A DNA stretch of 24,992 nt from Streptomyces sp. MMG1533. GTDB taxonomy: Bacteria; Actinomycetota; Actinomycetes; Streptomycetales; Streptomycetaceae. The DNA is taken from contig NZ_LGDG01000013.1 in the NCBI RefSeq assembly GCF_001279775.1, forward strand, positions 1 to 24,992. Direction: 5' to 3'. This document shows, piece by piece, positions 15,974-24,404 of this stretch. The first letter of the stretch is position 1. Each line of letters opens with the position of its first letter. The notes under the pieces were generated by a model. It did no database searches. It saw only the letters and a list, made by a program, of their open reading frames with translations, and had not been told where the DNA came from. A program made the position numbers and the translations under genes.

Positions 15974-16976
15974 GTGACGGACGGGACAGCAGCGGGTCGG
16001 AGCACGGTGATGCATGTGCGCTGCCCGGACCGGCTGCCGGAGGAGCTCTACCGGCAGGTCCTGGAACTGCTGGCGGAGCTCTCCCCGGTGGTGCAGGCTC
16101 CGCCCACTGCTGCCCTGGTGGAGCTGAAGGGCGCCCTGCGCTATCACGGGGCGGATGCCCGCCGCCTGGGGGAGGTGCTGCGGGTGCGCACCCTCTCCCT
16201 CCTCGGGGTCGACGTCCGCGTCGGCGTCGGACCGTCGATCACCGTCGCTGCCACCGTCTCCGGCCAGATCAGTGCGCCCGGCGGCGTCCTTGGCGTCGGC
16301 CCCGATCAGGTCGCCGACTGGCTGGGGCCGCTGCCGGTCGACGCCCTGCACGGCGTCGGCCCTCGGCAGGCGGCAGTACTGCGCGACTACGGCATCCACT
16401 GCGTCGGCCTGCTCGCCGCCATCCCGGCCCGCCACGGTGCAGCGCCTGCTGGGCGGGCGCGCCGGCCGCCAAGCCGCCGACCGCGCCCGTGGCATCGACC
16501 CGCGCCCCGTGGTCCCCCGGGCGCTGCCCGTCGCCGCGACCGCCCGCTGCGCCTTCGACCGGCATGTGCTGGACGGCGCCGAGGTCCGCGGCGCCCTCCT
16601 GGGTTTGGTCGTCAAGCTCGGCCACCTGCTGCGCCGGCGTGGCCAGGTGGCCCGCTCGCTGACACTGGTCCTGAAGTTCGCCGGCGGCACGTCGTGGGAG
16701 AAGACCCGCCGACTGGCCGAGCCGTCCGCCCATGACGACGATCTGCGCACCCTTGCCTACCAGTTGATGGATGCCGCCGGCCCGCAGCGCGGCCGCCTGA
16801 CCGGGCTGGCCCTCAGAGGCGAGGACATGGTGGACGCCGACCAGGTGGCCCAGCAGATCAGCCTCGACGGCGCCCGTGAAGCCCGCCTGGTCGCCGAAGG
16901 GGCCATCGACCGGGTCCGGGACAAGTTCGGCCCCGGTGTCATCGGGCCGGCGGCCGTCTTGGGGCGCGCTTCATGA
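15974..16976 (+). pseudogene. Y-family polymerase-like (DinB/ImuB-type) protein with 1-nt insertion
   Basis: The GTG at 15974 follows GGGAGG. The first frame reads MHVRCPDRLPEELYRQVLEL, then AALVELKGALRYHG at the place where active Y-polymerases have SLDEAYLD. The catalytic Asp-Glu pair is thus absent, as in ImuB-like inactive relatives. A fingers/thumb region and a helix-hairpin-helix (LHGVGPRQAAVLRDYGIH) follow. At 16428-16430 an extra C shifts the frame. The second frame continues TVQRLLGGRAGRQAADRARG, with a little-finger-like part (FDRHVLDGAEVRGALLGLVV) to TGA 16974-16976. About 333 residues in total when joined. The expected role is accessory to translesion synthesis. As written it is truncated in the palm/thumb region. 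Confidence 0.65.
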
Positions 16977-17237
16977 CCCGCCCCGTCCCCGCACACGACG
17001 GTCAGGGGTGAGCTCCGATGCTGCTGTGATGAGGATCTCTGAAAGCGGCCAGCGATGCTCTTCGCTGCCCAGGCCGTTGTCTTGGTCAACTAGGGTCGAT
17101 TCGCCCGGCATTGAAGGGTTCGGGTCTACTCAGCTCCGTCAAGGGTGCCGTCGGCGTCGCAAGCGATGGGCTGCGCCCGCCCTGGACAGCTCGTCCCGGC
17201 TCAGGGTCCGCCAGGTAATGCTCCAGGATTGAACGCT
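16977..17237. other. No supported gene
   Basis: This stretch lies between the polymerase-like gene and the sigma factor stop. A reading frame ending near 17232 has an Arg/Gln-rich tail but no domain, and I see no terminator hairpin. Confidence 0.35.
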
Positions 17238-18206
17238 TCAGGGGAGCGCCAGGCTGTTGTCGGCGGTCAGGCCACTGAGCTTGTCGGGGTTGACCTGGAA
17301 GCGCAGGTTCTGGATGCGGCCGTCGACGAGGTCGAACGAGAGAGCGCCGACGGTGTGCCCGCTGAGGGTGGCCAGCACGCCGAGCTCGCCGTTGATGACG
17401 GCCGGCTCCATGGTCAGGGCGGCCAGTTCGGGCTTGGCCAGGAAACCCACGATCCAGCGCGCGACGTGGTCGGTGCCGTGGAGAGGGCGGCGCGCGGCGG
17501 TGACCTTGCCGCCGCCGTCGGACCAGGCGGTGACGTCGGGGGCGAGCAGCTCCATGACGGCGTTCAGGTCGCCGCCCGCGCAGGCATCCATGAACTGGGC
17601 GGTGACCTGTCGGCGCTGGGCCTGGTCGGTGTCGAAGCGGGGGCGGCGGGCCTGGACGTGCTCGCGGGCGCGGTGGGCGATCTGGCGGACCGTCGGCTCG
17701 GGGCGTTCGAGGGTCTCGGCGATCTCGGCATGCGAGTAGCCGAAGACCTCGCGGAGCAGGAAGACGGCACGTTCGACGGGGTTGAGGGTTTCCAGGACGA
17801 CCATCATCGCGGTGGAGACGGTGTCGGCTAATTCGGTCTCCGTGGCGATGTCGGGGGAGGTCAGCAGGGGCTCAGGGAGCCACGGGCCGACGTAGGTCTC
17901 GCGGGTGGCCCGCGCGGAAGTCAGGCGGTTCAACGAGAGGTTGGTGACCGTGCGCACCAGGTAGGCCTTGGGGTGGCGAATCGCTTCGCGGTCCGCCGTG
18001 CTCCAGCTCAGCCAGGCGTCCTGCAGGATGTCCTCGGCGTCGGCGACGCTGCCCAGCATGCGGTACGCAGTGGCGAACAGCAGCCTGCGGTGTTCGATGT
18101 ACGGGTCCTGCTCAGCTCTGGCATCGACCATCGGCTCATGCTGCCAGCGCCGTAACCAGGGCGGCAAGCCCGAGATCACGGCGCTGGGAGCCGATGTGCC
18201 CGTCAT
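17238..18206 (-). CDS. ECF41-type RNA polymerase sigma factor (SigJ-like)
   Basis: 322 residues. Sigma region 2 is HRRLLFATAYRMLGSVADAE with DILQDAWLSW. Region 4 is LNPVERAVFLLREVFGYSHA, then EIAETLERPEPTVRQIAHRA. A SnoaL-like C-terminal domain of ~120 residues follows. All three motifs that define ECF41 are present: WLPEP (109-113), DGGGK (230-234) and NPDKL (306-310). In ECF41 sigmas the C-terminal domain controls activity in place of an anti-sigma factor. The ATG at 18206 overlaps the oxidoreductase stop by 4 bases (ATGA), so translation is coupled. A second ATG at 18131 would give the shorter N-terminus more usual for the family. ECF41 genes are typically linked to a carboxymuconolactone decarboxylase, oxidoreductase or epimerase gene, as here. 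Confidence 0.93.
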   Translation of the reverse strand: MTGTSAPSAVISGLPPWLRRWQHEPMVDARAEQDPYIEHRRLLFATAYRMLGSVADAEDILQDAWLSWSTADREAIRHPKAYLVRTVTNLSLNRLTSARATRETYVGPWLPEPLLTSPDIATETELADTVSTAMMVVLETLNPVERAVFLLREVFGYSHAEIAETLERPEPTVRQIAHRAREHVQARRPRFDTDQAQRRQVTAQFMDACAGGDLNAVMELLAPDVTAWSDGGGKVTAARRPLHGTDHVARWIVGFLAKPELAALTMEPAVINGELGVLATLSGHTVGALSFDLVDGRIQNLRFQVNPDKLSGLTADNSLALP

Positions 18207-19381
18207 ACCGCGGGCTCGCGGGTGGCGCGGCCACCCTTGGAGACGATGGTGGTGACGTTCATGCGCTTGCTGAACCGATAGGTCTTGAGCGGGCTGCCGC
18301 TGACCATCTCCTTATACGCGACGGCGCTCCGGCCGGTGAGGCGCATGCGGCGGGGGGTGCCGTCGGCCCTGGTGAACTGGATGACGGCGTCGCGGCGGCC
18401 GAGGCTGACCGGCTGGTGGAAGTAGCCGAAGCGGAACGGATTGACGGCCTTGCCGCGCACGAGCCGCGCGATGGTGTCGGCGGTGTACTGGGCGGTGGGC
18501 AGGCCGCTCTGGCACGTGCCGTGGATCTGTCCCCAGGCCAGGCGGACGGCGGCGGCGTCGCCGATGGCGTGGATCTCCGGATGGGACACCGAACGCAGCG
18601 TGGCGTCGACCAGGATGAGGCCGCGGTCGTCGGTGGCGATCCCGGCGTCGGCGGCGAGCGGCGGCACCTTGACGCCGGTTGTCCACAGGCAGGCGTCGGA
18701 GCGGACGAGCCGGCCGTCGGCCAGCTCGACGGCGTCGGGCAGCACCTTGGTGACTCGGGCGCCGGTCTCAAGGGTGACGCCGAGGCGGTCCATCGCGCGG
18801 TAGAGGTAGGCGCGGGCCTTGGCGCCCATCATCCCGCCGGGCTCGTCCAGACTGATTAGCGTGACGTCCAGGCCGGGGTGGCTCTCGGCGATCTCGGTGG
18901 CCGCCTCGATGCCGGTCAGGCCACCGCCGCAGACGGTGACCGTGCCGCCGGACGCGGCGACCTCGGTGAGCCGCGCGGCGAACCGACCGGCGATCTCCGG
19001 GTTGTTGAGGGTGAACGCGTGGGTGTCGGCGCCGGGGACCTTGCCGGTGTCGGTCGAGCTGCCCAGCGCGTAGACGAGCGTGTCGTACCCGAGGGTCTCG
19101 GCGCCGTCGACGGTGATCTGCCGGGCCTCGGGGTCGATGGCGGTGGCGGTGCCCTGGACGAACGTGACGCCGGTCCCGGCGAGGAGGTCGGGGATCTGGT
19201 GGTCGGCCAGCTCCTGCCCGGCGGCGATCTGGTGCATCCGCAGCCGCTCGACGAACCGGCTCGAGGGGTTAACCAGGGTGATCTTCACGCCGGTCCGGTG
19301 GGTGCGGTGGGCCAGCCGGATGGCGCCGAACATGCCCGTGTAGCCGGCGCCGAGGACGACGATGTGGTGGCCGTTGTTCAT
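18203..19381 (-). CDS. FAD/NAD(P)-dependent oxidoreductase (NDH-2-like), ECF41 partner
   Basis: 392 residues from ATG 19381, with GGGAG upstream. The N-terminal dinucleotide fold is HHIVVLGAGYTGMFGAIRLA (GAGYTG at 11-16). A second Rossmann motif is TVTVCGGGLTGIEAATEIAE (147-166). The FAD-contacting HAIGDAAAVR lies at 271-280. This is the pyridine-nucleotide-disulfide/NDH-2 type layout, without the CxxxxC redox disulfide of thioredoxin reductase-like enzymes. The C-terminus (FSKRMNVTTIVSKGGRA) is basic and could touch the membrane. It is probably a flavin-dependent NAD(P)H oxidoreductase. The electron acceptor is unknown. It is the first gene of an operon with the ECF41 sigma factor and is the expected target of that sigma factor. 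Confidence 0.9.
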   Translation of the reverse strand: MNNGHHIVVLGAGYTGMFGAIRLAHRTHRTGVKITLVNPSSRFVERLRMHQIAAGQELADHQIPDLLAGTGVTFVQGTATAIDPEARQITVDGAETLGYDTLVYALGSSTDTGKVPGADTHAFTLNNPEIAGRFAARLTEVAASGGTVTVCGGGLTGIEAATEIAESHPGLDVTLISLDEPGGMMGAKARAYLYRAMDRLGVTLETGARVTKVLPDAVELADGRLVRSDACLWTTGVKVPPLAADAGIATDDRGLILVDATLRSVSHPEIHAIGDAAAVRLAWGQIHGTCQSGLPTAQYTADTIARLVRGKAVNPFRFGYFHQPVSLGRRDAVIQFTRADGTPRRMRLTGRSAVAYKEMVSGSPLKTYRFSKRMNVTTIVSKGGRATREPAV

Positions 19382-19429
19382 CTCAGTCTCCCAAGTTCGG
19401 GCACCGGCTTCGGTGTCGGTGACGCCCAT

Positions 19430-19458
19430 GGGACAAGCCACCCGCACCGGACGTGACA
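19430..19458 (-). promoter_or_regulatory. Candidate ECF41-dependent promoter
   Basis: On the minus strand TGTCAC (19453-19458) is followed after 17 bases by TGTCCC (19430-19435), about 50 bases before the oxidoreductase ATG. Published ECF41 promoters have a TGTCACA -35 and a CGTC -10 with about 16 bases between. Here the -35 fits, while the -10 fits only at TC. Confidence 0.35.
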
Positions 19459-19467
19459 GGCCGCTGA

Positions 19468-19483
19468 TGTGAAGCACGTCACA
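19468..19483. promoter_or_regulatory. Crp/Fnr-like palindrome upstream of the oxidoreductase-sigma operon
   Basis: TGTGAAGCACGTCACA is TGTGA-N6-TCACA, a perfect 5-bp-arm match to the classical Crp site. It sits 9 bases upstream of the -35-like box. Streptomyces Crp recognises a related GTG-N8-CAC sequence. Confidence 0.45.
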
Positions 19484-19493
19484 CCAGGTGCAC

Positions 19494-19679
19494 CGTGCGT
19501 GGGCCGGCAAGAACTCGTCAATTGCCTCGCTGTACCGGGCCTGGCCGAGGCGGAGCAGGACGCCGAAGAGGACGGGCTCCCATTGCCGCCCAAGCCGACG
19601 CCCCGACGAACCTCTCACCCCCGAGGAAGCCGAACTCCGCGAGCGCCTCCAGCGCCAGGTCCTCGACGGCGCAGACTGA
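19494..19679 (+). pseudogene. Short C-terminal gene remnant
   Basis: The frame reads NSSIASLYRAWPRRSRTPKR, then PDEPLTPEEAELRERLQRQV, with LDGAD before TGA 19677-19679. The second part is a clean charged helix with typical codon use, but no start codon, ribosome site or domain is visible. It is probably the tail of a lost gene. Confidence 0.25.
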
Positions 19680-19696
19680 CAGGCGCCCAGGTTCAG

Positions 19697-20331
19697 CTCG
19701 ATGTGCCGACCCCCGCTTGGCGTTCCATCCTGCAGGAATATCGGCGGGACCCCGAGCCCGAAGCGCGGCCGGCTGTCGGACGAATCCGGAGGTGCACCGT
19801 TCCGTCGCAGGTCAGCGGGTTGTGGATGGGGAATTTCGGAGAGCAGGTCTGCCCCACCCCCGAGCGCGAGGTGGGGAGATTCAGGGGGCCTCATCAGCCG
19901 GCACCGCCGGGATGGCCGGGCGCGCCGGAGAACCTGCCGCACTGGCCCTACGCGCTGGCCGTCGACCAGGCCCTCACCGCGGAAGGCGTCTCGCCCGGGG
20001 TGGTGCGGGTCAGCCACGCCGCCCACCAGCACGGTGGGCGGACGTATCTGATCCTGATGTGGAACCTGAGCCGTACCGGCGGCGGCGGCACTGGGAGGAG
20101 GAGACGGGCTGGGCATACGCCCTGACCGGTCCCAGTACGTCGGACATCCTCGAGAAGGAGCCGGCTGCCCCGCTGCACCGGGTCTTTGCTCCTCCTGAGG
20201 ATGTCGCGGAGATGGCCGGCCGCATGGTCCGCGGCTGGCACCGTCCGAGCGGTGAGGATCACGGGGAGTGGGTGCAGGCGCCGACGGCACGGGAGGCGAT
20301 CGAGGTCTACCGCCGCCGTATCTACGGCTAG
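19697..20331 (+). pseudogene. Decayed conserved protein, possibly DUF6292-like
   Basis: One frame (to about 20085) gives LPHWPYALAVDQALTAEGVS, then HGGRTYLILMWNLSRT. The adjacent frame continues as RHWEEETGWAYALTGPSTSD and VAEMAGRMVRGWHRP, ending EAIEVYRRRIYG at TAG 20329-20331. A 'PY..AV..AL...GV ... L.W..ETGW' layout is shared by small streptomycete proteins such as DUF6292, but the assignment is tentative. The frames join near 20080-20090 in a GGC run. No convincing start was found before 19880. Confidence 0.4.
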
Positions 20332-20420
20332 TGCTCTGACCACATGCGTTCACCGGCTTGGGCGACCGTGAGGTGGTGAGGGCCAGGCTCGTGGCTGGGG
20401 CGTCCGCTTATGCTCAGCTC

Positions 20421-21062
20421 GTGCAGCCGCCCTCCAACAGCAGCGATCCGTTGATCTTGGCGTTCCCTGCCGGGCTTGCAAGGGATGCCGAGGCAGTTCT
20501 GGCGGTCATGCCTGCTTCCCGCCTCCGGCCGCTTGAGCCGTTCTCGGTCTATGTAGAGGGCCAGCAGCTGTCCATTCCTGGGCGTCTGTACAGCGACGAG
20601 CCGCCGACAGAAGCGGTAGCGTCGCTCTCGTCGCGTCAACGTCAACTTCTGCACTGCCTGTACTCAAGGCACTGCGACGGGATGGTCAGGCAGCGTCACT
20701 TGGCGGAGGTCGTTGACTCCGTGGAGCCGTGGGTCGTTCCGTTCGTTGTGCAGTTGGTCGGCGAGTACGTCTTGGAGATCCTGGTCGTCATCCGCGATGA
20801 GCTTCGTGATCTCGCCACACCGGGCACTCGAAGCCGCCTCGCTTACGGGCAGTTCATCGTAGAAAACCCGGCCTTCTTCGCACGCACTCAGCGGCGGGTC
20901 GTGAGCTACTGGAACTGCTACTACCGTTCCGCCCATTCGACTTTCCGCGGCTACCCCGGATGCAGTCTTCTTGATCTTCTAAGGTCCGCGGCCTCGGACA
21001 CAGCAGGGCACCCCTGGCCCAACCTCGCTCCTGCCGGAACCAGGCTGGACGGCTACTGCTAG
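20421..21062 (+). CDS. Conserved actinomycete hypothetical protein, probably leaderless
   Basis: About 213 residues. No known domain is recognised. The protein has FSVYVEGQQLSIPGRLYSDE, then SLSSRQRQLLHCLYSRHCDG and a central WVVPFVVQLVGEYVLEILVV. It ends FIVENPAFFARTQRRVVSYW and NCYYRSAHSTFRGYPG. The central segment is hydrophobic but contains Glu residues, so a buried helix is more likely than a membrane anchor. There is no ribosome site before GTG 20421. A TATGCT box ends about 7 bases upstream, as for leaderless transcripts. A TTG at 20358 would extend it by 21 residues. It is intact and unlike its decayed neighbours, which suggests selection. Confidence 0.6.
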   Translation: MQPPSNSSDPLILAFPAGLARDAEAVLAVMPASRLRPLEPFSVYVEGQQLSIPGRLYSDEPPTEAVASLSSRQRQLLHCLYSRHCDGMVRQRHLAEVVDSVEPWVVPFVVQLVGEYVLEILVVIRDELRDLATPGTRSRLAYGQFIVENPAFFARTQRRVVSYWNCYYRSAHSTFRGYPGCSLLDLLRSAASDTAGHPWPNLAPAGTRLDGYC

Positions 21063-21071
21063 ATTATCTAG
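21059..21071. terminator. Small palindrome at convergent stop codons
   Basis: CTAGATTATCTAG is a perfect 13-bp palindrome covering the stop of the plus-strand gene (TAG 21060-21062) and the stop of the minus-strand pseudogene (21064-21066). It is AT-rich with no U-tract, so it would be a weak terminator. Confidence 0.2.
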
Positions 21072-21379
21072 TCCGGGCCAAACTCTGGGTGCCGATCCAG
21101 ACTTGGCGGTCGGCCCCTTCACTCTCGCACCGCACCCGGTACATGTACGGGCAGGTGGAGAGCACGCCCGGGTCCGGCACCACGCCGGGGCCCAGGACGA
21201 CCCATGCGGCAACCTGCCCAGTCGGGCGACACCGAGCCGTCCATATGGACACGCAGAGCGACACCCTCCTCGAGGTCCACGTCCAGCAGCGACCCGATCG
21301 GCTGCGGGAAAGCGAACCGGCCAGCCCTGCCATGCTCCAGCAGCGACTCGGACCTCGCCGACTTCACATTCCCAGTCAA
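21064..21379 (-). pseudogene. Small unidentified protein with frameshift
   Basis: From TTG 21379 the frame reads MTGNVKSARSESLLEHGRAG, then SLLDVDLEEGVALRVHMDGS. Near 21210 the sense passes to another frame as QVAAWVVLGPGVVPDPGVLS, then CPYMYRVRCESEGADRQVWI, ending at TAA 21064. Joined, it is about 105 residues with beta-strand character. Both halves look coding and neither is complete alone. Family not recognised. Confidence 0.4.
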
Positions 21380-21525
21380 GTACTTGTGTTCAGTTGGGCC
21401 GGCTGACTAGATGATCAATTCCAAGGGATGCCTGCGGAGGGTGTGGGGTGGGCGGCGCCCGAAGCCACCGCGAGACGGTCAGGCGGCGGGCTGCCGGCCC
21501 TGGTTGTCGGGCTGGCAGCGGGCGG

Positions 21526-21642
21526 TCAGGCGTCGGGGTCGACTTCGGGGTGCGTGAACCGCACGGGCTTGCCCAGCGACCGGGCGTAGGCGATTTCGGC
21601 TCGGGTGCTGTCTCCGATGTAGTCGCCGACTACGAGTGCTGG
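21526..21642 (-). pseudogene. C-terminal fragment, nucleoside deoxyribosyltransferase-like
   Basis: The reverse frame ends ALVVGDYIGDSTRAEIAYAR, then SLGKPVRFTHPEVDPDA and TGA (21526-21528). 'GDYIG.STRAEIAYA..LGKPV' matches the C-terminus of nucleoside 2-deoxyribosyltransferase/DUF4406-like proteins, where the Glu helix contacts the substrate. The remaining gene is cut off exactly where the IS5 transposase fragment begins (about 21640). Confidence 0.55.
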
Positions 21643-22214
21643 TCAAGGAGTTCCACGACCGGCTGCGCGTCAAGGTCCGCGAGAAGCTGGGCCGCGACGT
21701 GGAGCCGACGGCCGGGGTCATCGACTCGCAGTCAGTCAAGGCGGACGCGGTCGTCGGCGCGGACAGCCGCGGCTTCGACGGCGGCAAGCTGATCAACGGC
21801 CGCAAGCGGCACGTCGTGGTCGACACGATCGGCCTGCTGCTGGGCGTGATGGTCACCGCCGCGGATGTCGGCGACCGCACCGCCGCCCACGTTCTTCTGC
21901 GGCAAGCCGCCGACGCACACCACCGGTTGGAGCTGCTCTGGGCCGACGGCGGCTACACCGGCAGCCTCGTCACCTACTGCCTCACCGTGCTCGCCCTGGT
22001 CCTGACGATCGTCAAACGCAGCGACGACATGCGCGGCTTCGTGGTCCTGCCCAAGCGGTGGATCGTCGAGCGCCTCTTCGCCCACCTGATGCGCACCCGC
22101 CGCCTGGCACGTGACTACGAACGCCGCACCATCAGCGCCGAAGCGGTGATCTACTGGTCGATGACCCTGCTCATGTCCCGCCGCCTGGCCCGGCCACACC
22201 CTGCACGAGCGTGA
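21643..22214 (+). pseudogene. IS5-family transposase, N-terminally truncated
   Basis: The sequence starts inside the protein at LVKEFHDRLRVKVREKLGRD and has the catalytic blocks AGVIDSQSVKADAVVG (first Asp), RKRHVVVDTIGLLLGVMV, LLWADGGYTGSLV (second Asp) and KRWIVERLFAHLMRTRRLA (Glu). About the first third of a normal ~270-residue IS5 transposase is absent, including the N-terminal DNA-binding part. The upstream sequence is the tail of an unrelated gene, so this is a truncation and not a distant start. Its 3' end overlaps a convergent HTH-type gene by 44 bases. Confidence 0.85.
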
Positions 22215-22719
22215 ACCGGCCCGGCTGCTGCTCGGCCAGCCAGCCCCGCGCGACCAGACGTTTCGCCTTCGACCGCAGCGCCTCCACCCGCGCCGGCACC
22301 ACGTCCATGCCGAACACCGCGGTCTTCTCCTGGCAGGTCAGCGGCCCTTGATGGAGCCGGACCCGGTCCGCAAGCACTTCCAGCCTGCGCTGGCAATCCA
22401 CCGACAGCACCGACCAGGCCAGACCCTCACGCCACACCGGCACCTGCGACTTCGACTTCGCCGCGGTCGGCGCTGACGATGTCTCCTCGGCCTGCCCCAT
22501 GACCGGTGCTGTCCCAACGGCCTGGGCGTGGCTATGCCCGAGCTCGCCCACAGGGGCCAACACCTCGCCGACCCGCGAGGGGGCGATGGCCCACTCCTGC
22601 CATTCCCGCTCGGCCACGGCCAGCTCGGCCTGGATACGGTCGGCCTCCTCCCTCAGCCCATCCACGCGACGGCGGGCGGCGACCTCGCGCTGTTCCAGCA
22701 ACCCCACGACCGACGGCAT
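22171..22719 (-). CDS. Transposon-associated winged-helix-like protein
   Basis: 182 residues from ATG 22719 (an in-frame ATG at 22773 is possible). The N-terminus is a coiled coil: VVGLLEQREVAARRRVDGLR, then EEADRIQAELAVAEREWQEW. A polar linker follows, then VPVWREGLAWSVLSVDCQRR. The C-terminal half has a winged-helix look: LTCQEKTAVFGMDVVPARVE, then LRSKAKRLVARGWLAEQQPG and RFTL. It resembles proteins encoded beside streptomycete transposases and often annotated as hypothetical or HTH proteins. It is divergent from the transposase at 22957, whose left repeat begins about 110 bases away. It could be an IS regulator; that is inference. Confidence 0.55.
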   Translation of the reverse strand: MPSVVGLLEQREVAARRRVDGLREEADRIQAELAVAEREWQEWAIAPSRVGEVLAPVGELGHSHAQAVGTAPVMGQAEETSSAPTAAKSKSQVPVWREGLAWSVLSVDCQRRLEVLADRVRLHQGPLTCQEKTAVFGMDVVPARVEALRSKAKRLVARGWLAEQQPGRFTLVQGVAGPGGGT

Positions 22720-22831
22720 CCACGACCCCCACCGGAGCGACGACACGACACGCCACCACTCCCACGGGAACACCCGCCCTATGCCCGACCAGCGAAAACG
22801 CAGTCCTCAAGTCCGGAAAGACAACAGCGTC

Positions 22832-22852
22832 TTAGCTTGGTGTTTAACCTCG
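22832..22852 (+). repeat. Left inverted repeat of IS4-like element
   Basis: Pairs with 24396-24416 (16/21). The inner part TTAACCTCG is identical in both. Confidence 0.6.
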
Positions 22853-22956
22853 GCCGTTCACCTGACCCGCTGATCTTGGTTCGTTCCCGGGACAGCAGGC
22901 GGCCGTTCTTCACGCTTCGAGGTGTCGAGCAACGTCGCGTGAAGGAACGGCCGCTG

Positions 22957-24404
22957 GTGAAGAGTCTCGCCCTTGAACAGTCTGCTGACGCCGCGTTGGG
23001 TGTCCTGTCCCACTTTCGTGTCCAGTTCTACGACTGCCTCTACACCCGGGCGGATGCGCTCTTCGAGCCCACCGACGCGGTGCTGTGCTCGGACGGCCCG
23101 GTCACCTCGCTGGTCGAGTTGACGCTCACGGCCGAGCACCGGCGCGGGCACGGGGCGATGTACGACGCGGTCAACCACGGCTGGCTGGAACCGCGCCGCC
23201 TGCGCAGGCTGCTGGCCTCCACGCCGCTGCCGCGGGCCGCCGACGGGCGGATCGTCCTTGCCGTCGACGTGAGCAACTGGTTGCGGCCCGACGCCCTCAC
23301 CAGCCCGGAGTTGCTTTTCTGCCACGTCTACGGGCGGGGCCGCAGCGCGGATCAGTTCATCCCCGGCTGGCCCTACTCCTTCGTCGCCGCGCTGGAGACG
23401 GGACGCACGTCCTGGACGGCTGTGCTGGACGCGATCCGGCTGGGGCCGTCCGACGACGCCACCTCGGTGACCGCCACCAGCGGGAGGTGGTCACCCGGCT
23501 TGTGCATGCCGGGCAGTGGCGGCCGGGCGACGCGGACATCCTCGTCGTCATGGACACCGGCGACGACGTCACCCGCCTCGCCTACGTCCTGGCCGACCTG
23601 CCCGTCGAGCTGGTCGGCCGGCTCCGCTCGGACCGGGTCATGCTCCGGGATGCCGGACCGCGTCGCTCTACCCCGCGAGGCGGACAGCCCCGCAAGCACG
23701 GCGGCGTCCTCACCTTCTCCAAGCCGGAGTCCTGGCACACCCCTGACCAGGCCACGACGTGCGACACCACCCGATACGGCACGGCCGAAGCCCTCGCCTG
23801 GGACCGGATACACCCCCGTCTGCAGGCCCGCGGCCCCTGGCTTGATCACTGCGGTGAACTCCCTTTAATCCACGGCACGTTGATCCGGTTGAAGGTCGAC
23901 CACCTGCCCGGCGACCGCGACCCGAAACCGGTGTGGCTGTGGTCCTCACGCACCGGGATGACCGGCGAAGACGTCAACCTGCGCTGGCAGGCGTTCCTCC
24001 GCAGATTCGATCTTGAACACACCTTCCGGCTGTTCAAGCAGACCCTGGGCTGGACCGTCCCCAAGGTCCGCGATCCGCACACGGCCGACCTGTGGACGTG
24101 GCTGATCATCGCCGCCCACACTCAACTCCGCCTTGCCCGGCCCCTCGCCGAGGATCTCCGTCGGCCCTGGGAACGGCCGACGCAGCCTCGTCGGCTCACC
24201 CCTGTCCGGGTCCGCCGGGGGTTCCGCCACCTCCGCGTGAAGACAGCCCGTCCTGCCGACGTGCCCAGACCCTCCAAGCCCGGACCCGGACGCCCACCCG
24301 GCTCGAAGAACCGCAGGTCAGCCCCACGTCACGAGCCTGGGAAGACCGTGAAACGAATCGAAACCCTCACCGAACACGTCCGCCTGAAACAGCAGCGAGG
24401 TTAA
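22957..24404 (+). pseudogene. IS4-like DDE transposase (NF041680-like), frameshifted
   Basis: The GTG at 22957 has GAAGGA ten bases upstream. The first frame carries DALFEPTDAVLCSDGPVTSL, PRAADGRIVLAVDVSNWLRP with the first Asp, and FIPGWPYSFVAALETGRTSW. It breaks near 23478, where ACCAGCGGGAGG replaces the expected ACC-CAG-CTG-CGG-GAG (about 4 nt lost). The second frame continues REVVTRLVHAGQWRPGDADI, LVVMDTGDDVTRLAYVLADL with the second Asp, and FLRRFDLEHTFRLFKQTLGW with the Glu. It ends PGPGRPPGSKNRRSAPRHEP and a short basic tail. The layout is that of a large actinomycete DDE family that, from memory, is annotated as NF041680. The second Asp motif reads MDTGDD where DAGYD is usual. It is inactive as written. 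Confidence 0.8.

Noticed and set aside
17145..19456. Long plus-strand open frames opposite the sigma factor and oxidoreductase genes
   Set aside because: They are antisense shadows caused by GC bias. Their translations are Gly/Ala/Asp-rich without domains, whereas the minus-strand genes have full family signatures.
18203..20353. Oxidoreductase extended to a 716-residue protein
   Set aside because: The upstream 320 residues are low-complexity and include the promoter region and Crp-like site. The ATG at 19381 has a ribosome site and starts the dinucleotide fold at the normal distance.
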